A stretch of DNA of 64,000 nt, from the NCBI GenBank assembly GCA_018195615.1, contig JAGTPG010000002.1, forward strand, positions 6,131,501 to 6,195,500. The letters run 5' to 3'. The position numbers were made by a program, and so were the translations under genes. Of the stretch, positions 54,285 through 62,878 are shown in pieces. The notes under the pieces were generated by a model. That model was not told where the DNA came from and did not search any database. It was given only the letters and a program-made list of their open reading frames with translations. The stretch comes from Streptomyces tuirus (GTDB taxonomy: Bacteria; Actinomycetota; Actinomycetes; Streptomycetales; Streptomycetaceae). Numbering within the stretch: the first letter of the stretch is position 1; each line of letters starts with the position of its first letter.

Positions 54285-54968
54285 TTGCCTCAACTGCACG
54301 CGGCAGCACTGCTGTTCGACATGGACGGCACCCTCGTGGACTCCACCGCGCTGGTCGAGTCCACCTGGGCCGGCTTCTGCGAGCGCCACCGGCTCGACCT
54401 CGCCGAGGTGCTGGCCTTCGCCCACGGGCGCCCCACCCGGGAGACCGTGCGCCGCTTCCTCCCCGACCCCCACCAGGCGGCGGCGGAGACCCGGCGCCTC
54501 GTCGCGCACGAGGAGTCGGAGACCACCGGCATCACGGAGGTCCCCGGCGCCCGGGCCCTGCTCGCCGAACTGCCGCCGGACGCCTGGGCCGTGGTCACCT
54601 CCGCGGGGCGCCGGCTGGCGGAGGTGCGGATGGCGGCGGCGGGGCTCCCGTTGCCCGGGATCCTGGTGAGCGCGGACGACGTGACGCGCGGCAAGCCGGA
54701 CCCCGAGGGCTATCTGCGGGCCGCCGCCGCGCTCGGCTGCCCGCCGGAGGACACCGTCGTCGTCGAGGACTCCGGCGCCGGAGTGCGGGCCGGACTCGCC
54801 GGGTGCGGACGCACCGTGGTCATCGGAAGCCTCGACGCCTACGACGACGTGGCTGCGCGCTGGACCGACTTCCGCGGGTTCCGGGTCGCCGGCCGGCAGC
54901 CGGGGCGAGCCGGGGTGACCCTCGACGTGCCCGAGCCGGTCGCCGCAGGACCGGTGGTCCGGCGATGA
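54285..54968 (+). CDS. HAD-superfamily phosphatase (beta-PGM-like)
   Basis: A 227-residue subfamily IA hydrolase. Motif I FDMDGT (D12, D14), motif II VVTSAG (T105/S106), motif III K137 in RGKPDP, motif IV VVEDSGAG (E161, D162). Likely dephosphorylates a cyclitol phosphate made by the downstream kinase, or a shunt sugar phosphate; mutase activity is possible. The start is TTG 54285, with AGGAG at seven bases. The stop overlaps the kinase start (ATGA). Confidence 0.88.
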   Translation: MPQLHAAALLFDMDGTLVDSTALVESTWAGFCERHRLDLAEVLAFAHGRPTRETVRRFLPDPHQAAAETRRLVAHEESETTGITEVPGARALLAELPPDAWAVVTSAGRRLAEVRMAAAGLPLPGILVSADDVTRGKPDPEGYLRAAAALGCPPEDTVVVEDSGAGVRAGLAGCGRTVVIGSLDAYDDVAARWTDFRGFRVAGRQPGRAGVTLDVPEPVAAGPVVRR

Positions 54969-56008
54969 AGGGAACCGTCTCCGCGTTCCAGGACCCGCTC
55001 GAGGACCGTCGGACCGCCGCCGGGGCGCCGGCGGCGGCCTTCGCGGCGGACATCGGCGGCACCTGGGTGCGGATGAGTGTCGGCGGGCAGGACGCGCCGG
55101 TGGAACGGGTGCCCTCGCCCAGCCGCCTGCGCCACCCGGACCGCTCCACCGCCCGGCTGCGGGCGGACATGGTCGAGCTGCTGAGCGACCGGGCCCCGGT
55201 GGGCGCCCGCGCCGCCCTCTCCTTCGGCGCGGCGATCGACCACCTCACCGGCACCGTCTACGGATCGGCTCCGCTGTGGGGGGCCGCGGACACCCCGTAC
55301 GACCTCGCCGCCGACCTGCGGCGGAGCCGGCCCGACGTCACCTGGCACCTCGTCAACGACGTCACCGCGGCCCTGCTGGACTTCGCCGCCGTGCACGCCC
55401 GGCCCGGCACCCGCCGGGTCGCCTATCTGACCGTCAGCAGCGGCATCGCCCTGCGTATCGCGGATCTGGAGCGGACCAGGATCCCGGTCGACACCTGGGG
55501 TCTGCAGGGCGAGGTCGGCCACCTGCCGGTCCCGCTCACCGACCCCGGCGCGGACGTGCTGGCAGGACTGCCCTGCGAGTGCGGCGCGACGGACCACCTG
55601 GCCTCGCTCGCCTCCGGGCCGGGCTTCGTCCGCGTGGCCCAGCGGCTCGGGATTCCCCGGGCCCCGCAGGTCGCCGACTGGCTCCCGGGTGCCCTCGCAG
55701 CGAACGACCCCGGCGCGAGGCGGCTGCTGGAGCTGTGTGCCGCCCCGGTCGCCCACCTGCTGCGCACCCTGTGGTGCCTCGACCCGCACCTCGACCTGAT
55801 CGGGATCGGCGGGGGAGTGGCCGAGGGGCTGGCCGGCCACTACGCGGCCGAGATCCGCCGCCGGCTCGCCACCGCCACCTCCTACGCCGACCGAGGGCGC
55901 GACGACACCTGGCTCGGCGACCGGCTCGTGTTCTGCGGCCCGGGGCAGGTGGACGCGCTGCGCGGGGTCCTGCGCATCGGAGACTGGCTCCCCGGGGTCA
56001 CCCAGTGA
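54965..56008 (+). CDS. ROK-family kinase, probable C7-cyclitol kinase
   Basis: A 347-residue sugar-kinase-fold protein: phosphate loop ADIGGTWVR (28-36), NDVTAALLDF, LTVSSGIALRI, GEVGH and GIGGGVAEG. The zinc motif of ROK proteins is only partly kept (CECGATDHL). Glucokinase-like ROK proteins phosphorylate C7 cyclitols in validamycin (ValC) and acarbose (AcbM) pathways, so the same role is likely. Overlaps HAD and MDR genes by 4 bp at each end. Confidence 0.85.
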   Translation: MKGTVSAFQDPLEDRRTAAGAPAAAFAADIGGTWVRMSVGGQDAPVERVPSPSRLRHPDRSTARLRADMVELLSDRAPVGARAALSFGAAIDHLTGTVYGSAPLWGAADTPYDLAADLRRSRPDVTWHLVNDVTAALLDFAAVHARPGTRRVAYLTVSSGIALRIADLERTRIPVDTWGLQGEVGHLPVPLTDPGADVLAGLPCECGATDHLASLASGPGFVRVAQRLGIPRAPQVADWLPGALAANDPGARRLLELCAAPVAHLLRTLWCLDPHLDLIGIGGGVAEGLAGHYAAEIRRRLATATSYADRGRDDTWLGDRLVFCGPGQVDALRGVLRIGDWLPGVTQ

Positions 56009-57093
56009 GCGCCGCGACCCACCGAGCCCTGGTCCGCCGGCCCGCCGACGGTTCCGGCCGCACTCTCGTCGAGGTGGCCGAGGTGCCCACGCCGCGGCTC
56101 GACCCCGGTGACGTCCTGCTCGCGCCGGCGGTCGCGGGCATCTGCGGCACCGACTGGCAGATCCTGCGCGGCCTGCGCGACGACCCCAGCCCCGTCCTCG
56201 GACACGAGGGCGTCGCCCACGTGGTCGAACCCGGGGATTCCGGGCTGCCGGTGGGCACGCCGGTCACCGTGAACCCCACGCATCCCACGGACCCGTCCTT
56301 CCTGCTCGGCCACAACCTCCCCGGACTGTGGGCGGAGCGCACCCGCATCCCCGCCACGGCCGTACGCGCGGGACTGGTCGTCCCGGTGCCCGCCGACGCC
56401 GCGCAGCCACGGGTGGCCGCGCTCGCGGAACCGCTCGCCGCCGCCCGGTACGGCGCGCGGATCGTGCGCCACACGCTGCGCCCGGCGGCGCTGGTCGTGT
56501 GGGGCGACGGCATCGTGGGGCGCCTCTCGCGCGAGTTGTGGCGCACGGCGGAGCCCGGACCGCGCACCCTTCTCGTGGGACACGGCGACGACGCCGTCGA
56601 CCCGCACGACGCGGACCTGCCCCGGCTGTTGTCCGCTCTGCCCTCGCCGGTCGCCGCCGTCATCTCCACACCACGCACCGGTACGCGCGAGGCGCTGACG
56701 ACCCTGGACCGGTACGTGCCGGGCACGCTCATGGTCGACGTGCACGCCGGGGTGCCCTCGGGGCCGATCCCGCTGACCGCGGGCGACATCGACGTCGCCG
56801 CGCTCCGTGCGGCGAACTGCGGCGGCGCCCCCTGGCCTCCGCGGGTCGAGGAGTTCACCCGTCCGCACGGCAGGCTCCTGCTCTGCGGCCATCGCGGCGT
56901 CTCCGGTGACCATCTGCGGTACGCGGTCGACCTGCTGCGGACCACCCCGCGGCTCGGGGAGCAGGTGCTCACCCACGAGGTCGGACTGGAGGAGGCGGCC
57001 GATCTCGTCAACACCGTGCTGAGCACGTCCAGGCGCCGCGCCGACGGCCGCCGGGTGCTCAAGACCGCGATCCGAATCGGGAGCCGGCCATGA
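56005..57093 (+). CDS. MDR-family dehydrogenase 1
   Basis: A 362-residue zinc-type medium-chain dehydrogenase: catalytic C and H in AGICGTDWQ and VLGHEGVAH, but no structural four-cysteine loop (the region reads VNPTHPTDPSFLLGHN). The Rossmann glycine motif is also unusual (VVWGDGIVGRLS). It is a divergent member, perhaps with a special cyclitol substrate. Starts at GTG 56005 overlapping the kinase stop and ends overlapping the isomerase ATG. Confidence 0.8.
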   Translation: MSAATHRALVRRPADGSGRTLVEVAEVPTPRLDPGDVLLAPAVAGICGTDWQILRGLRDDPSPVLGHEGVAHVVEPGDSGLPVGTPVTVNPTHPTDPSFLLGHNLPGLWAERTRIPATAVRAGLVVPVPADAAQPRVAALAEPLAAARYGARIVRHTLRPAALVVWGDGIVGRLSRELWRTAEPGPRTLLVGHGDDAVDPHDADLPRLLSALPSPVAAVISTPRTGTREALTTLDRYVPGTLMVDVHAGVPSGPIPLTAGDIDVAALRAANCGGAPWPPRVEEFTRPHGRLLLCGHRGVSGDHLRYAVDLLRTTPRLGEQVLTHEVGLEEAADLVNTVLSTSRRRADGRRVLKTAIRIGSRP

Positions 57094-57919
57094 CTGCGCC
57101 GGCCACCACGGCCCTGCCCTCGACCGGCCCGGCCCCGACCGCACTCGCCGTCGCAGCGCCGCAGTGGCGGATCGACACCGACCGCCGGGCGGCCGCCCGC
57201 GCCGCCGTCGCGGCGGGGGCCGATCAGCTGCACCTCGACTACGGCGGTGCCCACCGCGGTCCGCCGCTGAGCGACCTGGTCGAACTGCGAGCGGCCGAGG
57301 CGGTCACCGGGGAGCTCCCGGTGCCCGTGCTCGCCGTCAACCACCTCAACGACATCGGCCTGGCGCACGAGCAGGGCACCGCGAACCCGGCGGCCGTGGA
57401 GCTCCTGCTGCGGGCCCTGGACTGCGCCCTGCACCTGGGTGCCGCCGTGCTCCACGTGCCCGGGTTCCGGCGGAGCCTGCCGGACACCGCCGGACTGCGC
57501 GCCGGAACGGCCGAGGCGCTGCGCGGCCTGTGCGCGCGACTCGCCGGGACGGACCTGCTGGTCGCCTACGAGTCGCCGCTCGGCCCGCACGACTCCCTCG
57601 CACTGGCCCGGGCGGTGGATCACCCGGCCCTGCGGCTGGTCCTGGACACCGGCAACCTGACCGACGCGGGCCTGCGGCCGCTCGCCTTCGCCGAACTGGT
57701 CGGCGGAGCCGGGCTCCTCCTGCCGGACCTGCACGTCAAGGACGGTGCCCGTACGAAGGCCCCCTCCGCCGCTGAACTCCCGGCCCTGCTGCGGCGCTCC
57801 CGCGCCCGCTCGGTGCTCGTGGAGAACGACTACCGGAAGACCCCGGCCCGCCTGCGCGAGGACATCGTGCTCTGCCGCCGCGCGGCCGAAGACCCCCGCC
57901 ACCCGAGGACGCACCATGA
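57090..57919 (+). CDS. TIM-barrel sugar phosphate isomerase/epimerase, one frameshift
   Basis: AP-endonuclease-2-like barrel, 276 residues. The four metal ligands are E161 (AYESPLG), D186 (LDTGN), H215 (DLHVKD) and E245 (VENDY). Reading as given, the frame has no stop until 60182 and would run through two other genes. Adding one C in the C run at about 57894-57904 makes it end HPEDAP with a TGA at 57917-57919 that overlaps the next ATG, as at every other junction here, and gives an exact codon count. Probable cyclitol epimerase or isomerase. Confidence 0.8.
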
Positions 57920-58953
57920 GAGCCATCCAGCTCACCGCCCCCCGTACGCTGACCGTCACCGAGACCGCACCGCCCGAACCCGGCCCCGGCGAGGTTCTCG
58001 TCCGGGTGAGCCTGCTCGGCCTGTGCGGCACCGACCTCGGCTTCTTCGACGGCAGCAGCAACTACCTGCGCGACGGCCTGAAGAGCTACCCCTTCGTCCC
58101 GGGCCACGAGTGGATCGGCACCGTCGTCGGGGCCGGTTCCGGCACCGATCCGGAACTGATCGGCCGGCGCGTGTCCGGCCACAACTTCCGCGTCTGCGGC
58201 CGGTGCGCGCACTGCCACGCCGGGCGCATCCGCTCCTGTCCGGACCGCAGCGAGATCGGGGTGCTCGGCCCCCGACCAGGGGCCGGCGCGCAGTTGATCA
58301 CCGCGCCGCAGGACACCCTCACCCGGATCCCCGACGCCCTGTCCGACGCGGCCGGCGCCCTGCTGGAGCCGACCGCCGCCGCGGTGCACGCCGTGGACCG
58401 GCTCGCCGTGACGGCGTCCGACCGCGTCGCGGTGCTCGGCGCGGGCACGCTCGGTCTCGCGGCGGCCCAGACGGCCCGGGCGATCGGCGCGGACACCGTC
58501 GTCCTCGATCCGAACCCCGCCGCCCGTGCGCTGGCCACCGAGTTGGGCCTGCACGCCCAGGCCGGTCCGGCCGTGGTGGACGAGGAAGCCTACGACGCCG
58601 TGATCGAGGCGTCGGGCAACGAGGCGGCGGTCCGCTCCGCCGTCCGCCTGGTCGCCGCGGGCGGGCGCGTCGCCCAACTGGGCACCCCGCACCACGCCGT
58701 GGACGGTTTCGACGCGGCGGGTCTGGTGATCCGGGACGTGACGCTGCACGGCGTGCTGTCCGGCATCGGCTACTGGGACCGGCTCGTCGGCCTCGTGGAG
58801 TCGGGCGCGGTGAACCTGGACGCCCTCGTCGACCGGGTCTTCCCGCTGGACGAACTGGACGCCGCCTTCGCCCGCCTCGCCGACGGGAGCCGGAACCGTC
58901 CCAAGGTCCTCGTCCGGCTCGACCCGGCGCTCGCGGAACCCGGCCCGGCATGA
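57916..58953 (+). CDS. MDR-family dehydrogenase 2
   Basis: A 345-residue zinc-dependent sorbitol/threonine-dehydrogenase-like protein. Catalytic C and H in LGLCGTDLG and VPGHEWIG, structural zinc CGRCAHCHAGRIRSC, Rossmann loop LGAGTLGLAAAQ. A cyclitol dehydrogenase is likely (compare AcbL or ValN-type functions, by role not by alignment). ATG 57916 follows the corrected isomerase stop; its own stop overlaps the MFS start. Confidence 0.88.
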   Translation: MRAIQLTAPRTLTVTETAPPEPGPGEVLVRVSLLGLCGTDLGFFDGSSNYLRDGLKSYPFVPGHEWIGTVVGAGSGTDPELIGRRVSGHNFRVCGRCAHCHAGRIRSCPDRSEIGVLGPRPGAGAQLITAPQDTLTRIPDALSDAAGALLEPTAAAVHAVDRLAVTASDRVAVLGAGTLGLAAAQTARAIGADTVVLDPNPAARALATELGLHAQAGPAVVDEEAYDAVIEASGNEAAVRSAVRLVAAGGRVAQLGTPHHAVDGFDAAGLVIRDVTLHGVLSGIGYWDRLVGLVESGAVNLDALVDRVFPLDELDAAFARLADGSRNRPKVLVRLDPALAEPGPA

Positions 58954-60182
58954 GCGGCACCGCAGTGGCCGGGGAACGGATCGACGCGCCGACCGCCGCG
59001 CGGCTGGCCGTCCTGGCGAGCGCCACCTTCGTCTATGTCACCTTCGAGGTCTTCCCGGTCGGGCTCATCCAGGACATCGCCCACAGCCTCGATGTCTCAA
59101 CCGGCCGGGTGGGACTGCTGATCAGCGGATACGCCTTGGTCGCCGCAGTCGTGACGGTGCCGACGGTCGCGCTGGCCTCCCGCGTCTCCCGGGGCACCGC
59201 CCTGGTGGTCTCCCTCCTCGTCCTCATCGCCGCCGAACTGCTCGCGGCGGCCGCGACCAGCTTTCCGATGATGGTGGTCAGCCGGGTCGCCGCGGCCCTG
59301 ACACACGGCGTGCTGTGGTCGCTCATCGCCCCGGCCGCGGCCACGCTGGTGCCGCGGGAACGCGTGGGCACCGCCACCGCGGCGGTGTTCGGCGGCTCCA
59401 CACTCGCCGCGATCCTCGGCAGCCCGGGGACCACGTTCATCGGCGAGCTGATCGGCTGGCGCGCCACGGCCCTGGTCCTCGCGGCGGCCACCGTCGCCGT
59501 GACCGTCGGACTGGTCTGGGCTCTCGGACTGCGCCACGACCCCCGGCCGCCGACGGCCGGGGAGCCGCGGGGACCGGCCGCCCCGGAGCCCGTGCGGCCG
59601 GCGGTGCACTGGCCGCCGGTGCTGACCCTGTGCGCCGTGGCGGTCGTGCTCATCACCGCGCACTTCCTGAGCTACACCTACTTCGCCGTCCTCGTCGCCG
59701 ACCTCACCGGCACCTCCGCCGCGGTGGTGGTGCTGCTCGCGGTCTTCGGGGGCGCGGGGGCCGTGGGCACCTTCATGGTGGGCCGGCACAACGACACGGC
59801 ACCGCAGCGGACGGCGGCCGTGACCATCGCGGTGTTCGCGGTGGGCATCGGACTGCTGGCGCTCGCGTCGGCCCTGGACGGCACCATGACGCGCAGCGCG
59901 GTGGCCGCGGTCGCCGTCGCCCTGTGGGGCGGCGCGTTCGCCGCGGCCGGGCCCGTCTTCCAGACGGGCGTGATGCGTCTGGCCGGAGAGGACGCCGACC
60001 GTGCCTCCTCGGTCTACGTCACCGGCTTCCAGATCGGAATCGCCGGCGGCTCGGCCCTGGGCGCCGCCCTGCTGGGCCACTCGTCGCTGTGGCTGCCGGT
60101 CACCTCCACCGTGCTCGTGGCGCTGGTGCTGGCGGTGGTCCTGGCGCGGCGTCCTGTGCCCGCGGCAGCGCAGGAGCACTGA
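58950..60182 (+). CDS. MFS exporter 1
   Basis: A 410-residue, 12-helix major facilitator (DHA1, AraJ/SotB-like): AARLAVLASATFVYVTFEVFPVG at the N-terminus, GRVGLLISGYALVAAVVTVP, SRVAAALTHGVLWSLIAPAA. ATG 58950 overlaps the preceding dehydrogenase by 4 bp, so it is the last gene of the cyclitol operon. Probably exports the product or gives self-resistance. Confidence 0.88.
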   Translation: MSGTAVAGERIDAPTAARLAVLASATFVYVTFEVFPVGLIQDIAHSLDVSTGRVGLLISGYALVAAVVTVPTVALASRVSRGTALVVSLLVLIAAELLAAAATSFPMMVVSRVAAALTHGVLWSLIAPAAATLVPRERVGTATAAVFGGSTLAAILGSPGTTFIGELIGWRATALVLAAATVAVTVGLVWALGLRHDPRPPTAGEPRGPAAPEPVRPAVHWPPVLTLCAVAVVLITAHFLSYTYFAVLVADLTGTSAAVVVLLAVFGGAGAVGTFMVGRHNDTAPQRTAAVTIAVFAVGIGLLALASALDGTMTRSAVAAVAVALWGGAFAAAGPVFQTGVMRLAGEDADRASSVYVTGFQIGIAGGSALGAALLGHSSLWLPVTSTVLVALVLAVVLARRPVPAAAQEH

Positions 60183-60204
60183 AGCGCCCTGGAAGTCATC
60201 TTGC

Positions 60205-60230
60205 TCATATAGTGGCAGCTATGCTTTTAT
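60205..60230 (+). promoter_or_regulatory. Possible promoter of the hydrolase gene
   Basis: A/T-rich stretch TTGCTC (60201-60206) to TTTTAT (60225-60230), 18-bp spacer. Contains TCATATAG, also found in the operon promoter at 52106-52113. The gene starts 154 bp downstream. Confidence 0.35.
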
Positions 60231-60383
60231 AGGCACGCAGCGTTGGTGAATATGGCGCGGTGCCGCGGCGCCGCCCCTGCCGCACATCCGGCCGGGTCGA
60301 GTCACCCCGGTACGCCGGCCCATTTCCCTTGGCTCGTCAACCGCGTCCCCGGGCCCGGCCACTCCCCCGAGAAAGGCAATGAG

Positions 60384-61160
60384 ATGCCCCGCACGACCGT
60401 CGACGGCACGACCGTCCACTACCGCACCGAGGGACAGGGCCCCGGTCTGCTCCTGGTGCACGGCACCGGTGCCACCGGCGAGACCAACTACGGTCATCTG
60501 GTCAAGGAGTTCGCCGACCGGCACACCGTGATCCTCCCCGACTACGCGGGCAGCGGCGACACCGTCGACGACGGCCGCCCGCTGACGCTGGAGCAGCTCG
60601 CGGACCAGGTACTCGGGGCCGCCGGCGAGGCGAGCGACGAGCCCGTCGACGTCGTGGGGTTCTCGCTCGGCGCGCTCGTCGCCGTCATGGCCGCGGCCCG
60701 GCGCCCCGAGCGGGTCCGCCGGCTCGTGCTGGTGGCCGGCTGGGCCCGCAACGACGACCTGCGCAAGCGTCTCGGGTTCACCCTCTGGCGCCGGCTGGCC
60801 GACCTCGACCCGGAGCTGTACTCGCACTACATCAGCCTGCTGCTCTTCACCCCGGGCTTCCTGGCGGACCTCGACGCGGAGACGTTCGACGCGGCCGTGG
60901 GCGGTGCCGAGGTCAACGAGGGAACACTGCGGCAGATCGAGCTCGGCCTGGAGGCCGACATCCGGGACCTGCTGCCGGGGATCGGCGTCCCCACCCTGGT
61001 CGTCGGCTGCCGCCACGACCAGCTCGTCCCCGTCGACCATTCCCGGGAACTGCACGAGGCGATCCCCCGCAGCACCTACCTGGAGATCGAGAGCGGCCAC
61101 TTGGTGCCGGCCGAGGCACCGGACGAACTCGTGGACAGCATCCGGAAGTTCCTGGCCTGA
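60384..61160 (+). CDS. Alpha/beta hydrolase
   Basis: A 258-residue hydrolase: oxyanion loop LLVHGTGATGE, nucleophile S94 in GFSLGALVA, D212 in CRHDQLVP, H239 in ESGHLVPAEAP. Probably an esterase or lactonase. I choose ATG 60384, behind AAAGG, because the longer frame from 60243 is unlike the family. It follows the operon by about 200 bp and may be a separate transcript. Confidence 0.88.
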   Translation: MPRTTVDGTTVHYRTEGQGPGLLLVHGTGATGETNYGHLVKEFADRHTVILPDYAGSGDTVDDGRPLTLEQLADQVLGAAGEASDEPVDVVGFSLGALVAVMAAARRPERVRRLVLVAGWARNDDLRKRLGFTLWRRLADLDPELYSHYISLLLFTPGFLADLDAETFDAAVGGAEVNEGTLRQIELGLEADIRDLLPGIGVPTLVVGCRHDQLVPVDHSRELHEAIPRSTYLEIESGHLVPAEAPDELVDSIRKFLA

Positions 61161-61240
61161 CTCCGTCGGCCCGGGCCCCGGGGCGCGCGGCCCGGCAGCC
61201 GGGCGCCCTCCGCCCGACGCCCGTCACCTCTGGCGCCCTA

Positions 61241-61387
61241 CCCGGGCCTGCCCCGCCCCGCCCCCGGCGGACCCACTCGGGCCGCCACCGCCCGGGTCAG
61301 GCGGACCTATCCCGGCCTGCCCCGCCCCCAGCGGACCCACCCAGCCCCACCCCAGCGGACCCACTCGGGCCGCGACCGCCCCGGTCC
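61241..61387 (+). repeat. Imperfect direct repeats in a C-rich gap
   Basis: Two related units begin CCCGGGCCTGCCCCGCCCC (61241) and CCCGGCCTGCCCCGCCCCC (61311); each leads to CGGACCCACTCGGGCCGC. Low complexity, no credible gene on either strand. Confidence 0.55.
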
Positions 61388-61452
61388 GGCCGGGCCCCGC
61401 CGCCGAGCTCCGCCCGTCGCGTCCATCCGAGCCGAAAGAACACAGCCCGCCC

Positions 61453-62718
61453 ATGGCCACGCCCCAGATCACCCCGACCGAACTCATACCGCCGGCACCT
61501 ACGGCCTCCGGCCCCGCAGAACCAACCGGCACAGTCCCGGCCGGCACAGCCCCGGCCGGCGGCGACGCGCCGAGAACCGGCGGGCCGGCCGTCCGGCTGC
61601 CCTCCCTGACGGGGATGCGGTTCCCGGCGGCGCTGCTCGTCTTCCTGTTCCACGTCTCCCTGCCCGCCCACTGGCTCATGGCCGGCGACGCCAACACCAC
61701 CCTCTTCGCCCGCCTCACCGAGCAGGCCGGTGGCCTGGGTGTCACCTTCTTCTTCGTCCTCAGCGGCTTCGTCCTCGCCTGGTCCGCCCGCGACGGGGAC
61801 CCGCGGACGTCGTTCTGGCGCCGGCGGTACGTCAAGATCGTGCCGAACTACGTCGTCGCCTGGGCGCTCGCGATGCTGCTGATCGCGTCCGGCACCGCCT
61901 GGTGGCGGTCGGCGGCCACCTTCTTCATGCTCCAGTCCTGGGTCCCGGACTACACCACCAACTTCAGCGTGAACTCCCCGGGCTGGTCGCTGTCCACCGA
62001 GGTCTTCTTCTACCTGTGCTTCCCGCTGCTGCACGCCGGGGTCCGGCGGATCGCCCCGCAGCGGCTGAAGTTCTGGATCGCGGGCGTCATCGCCGGGGTG
62101 TGTGCCACTCCCTGGCTGGCCACCACCTTCATTCCGGCGGGCGACGTCTACATGTCGAACGAGCCCGGCGTCTCCGGACTGCACCTCTGGTTCGCCTACG
62201 TCTTCCCGCCGTCCCGGTTGCTCGACTTCCTGCTCGGCATCCTGGTCGCCCGGGCCGTCATGCTGGGCCGCTGGCGCAACATCGGCCTCGTCTGGTCCGG
62301 CCTGCTGCTGGTGGCCGGCTACGTGGTCGCCGAACTCCCCGGCGTGCCCTACCTCCTCGCCCAGCGTGCCGTCTGCCTCGTGCCGTGCGTGCTGCTGATC
62401 GCGGCCGGAGCGCTGGCGGACGCGTCGGGCCGCCCGACGCCCTTCGGGAACCGCGCGATGGTCTGGCTCGGCGAAGTCTCCTTCGCCTTCTACCTACTGC
62501 ACTTCATCGTGCTCTCCGAGGCGCGGGACCTGCTCGGCGCCCGACTGGAGTCCGGCTGGGCCGTGGCCGCCTTCGTCGTCGCCGAATGCGCCGTCTCGGT
62601 CCTGCTGTCCTGGGCGATGTACGCCTGGGTGGAAAAGCCGCTGGTACGCCGCTGGTCCCGCTCGAAGGCGAAGGCCTCCGTCACCACCAAGGCCCCCGGC
62701 GCCACCACGGCTGCCTGA
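61453..62718 (+). CDS. OafA/YrhL-type membrane acyltransferase
   Basis: A 421-residue acyltransferase-3 protein with about ten helices. After a Pro/Thr-rich N-terminus, the catalytic R-x10-H motif region RFPAALLVFLFHVSLPAH appears, followed by FFFVLSGFVLAW, WSLSTEVFFYLCFP and FAFYLLHFIVL. It transfers acyl groups to carbohydrate or natural-product hydroxyls across the membrane. In this context it may acylate the cyclitol, though transport direction and acceptor are unknown. ATG 61453 lacks a strong ribosome-binding site. Confidence 0.88.
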   Translation: MATPQITPTELIPPAPTASGPAEPTGTVPAGTAPAGGDAPRTGGPAVRLPSLTGMRFPAALLVFLFHVSLPAHWLMAGDANTTLFARLTEQAGGLGVTFFFVLSGFVLAWSARDGDPRTSFWRRRYVKIVPNYVVAWALAMLLIASGTAWWRSAATFFMLQSWVPDYTTNFSVNSPGWSLSTEVFFYLCFPLLHAGVRRIAPQRLKFWIAGVIAGVCATPWLATTFIPAGDVYMSNEPGVSGLHLWFAYVFPPSRLLDFLLGILVARAVMLGRWRNIGLVWSGLLLVAGYVVAELPGVPYLLAQRAVCLVPCVLLIAAGALADASGRPTPFGNRAMVWLGEVSFAFYLLHFIVLSEARDLLGARLESGWAVAAFVVAECAVSVLLSWAMYAWVEKPLVRRWSRSKAKASVTTKAPGATTAA

Positions 62719-62734
62719 TCCGGCGACCGTCCGA

Positions 62735-62814
62735 TGCCGTGACTGCCGTGACTGCCGTGACTGCCGTGACTGCCGTGACTGCCGTGACTGCCGTGACTGC
62801 GTGACTGCCGTGAC
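62735..62814 (+). repeat. 9-bp tandem repeat, TGCCGTGAC x 9
   Basis: Nine units in a row from 62735; eight are perfect and the eighth (62798-62805) has lost one C. It starts 17 bp after the acyltransferase stop. A microsatellite-like tract of this length is unusual in Streptomyces and is likely to vary in copy number. Confidence 0.9.
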
Positions 62815-62878
62815 CCCTCACCCCGCGACCGCCGCCCGCGCGTGGTGACCGACCACCCCGCACGACCGAAGGTGCCCC

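Noticed and set aside
62735..62814. CRISPR array
   Set aside because: Units are 9 bp and contiguous with no spacers.
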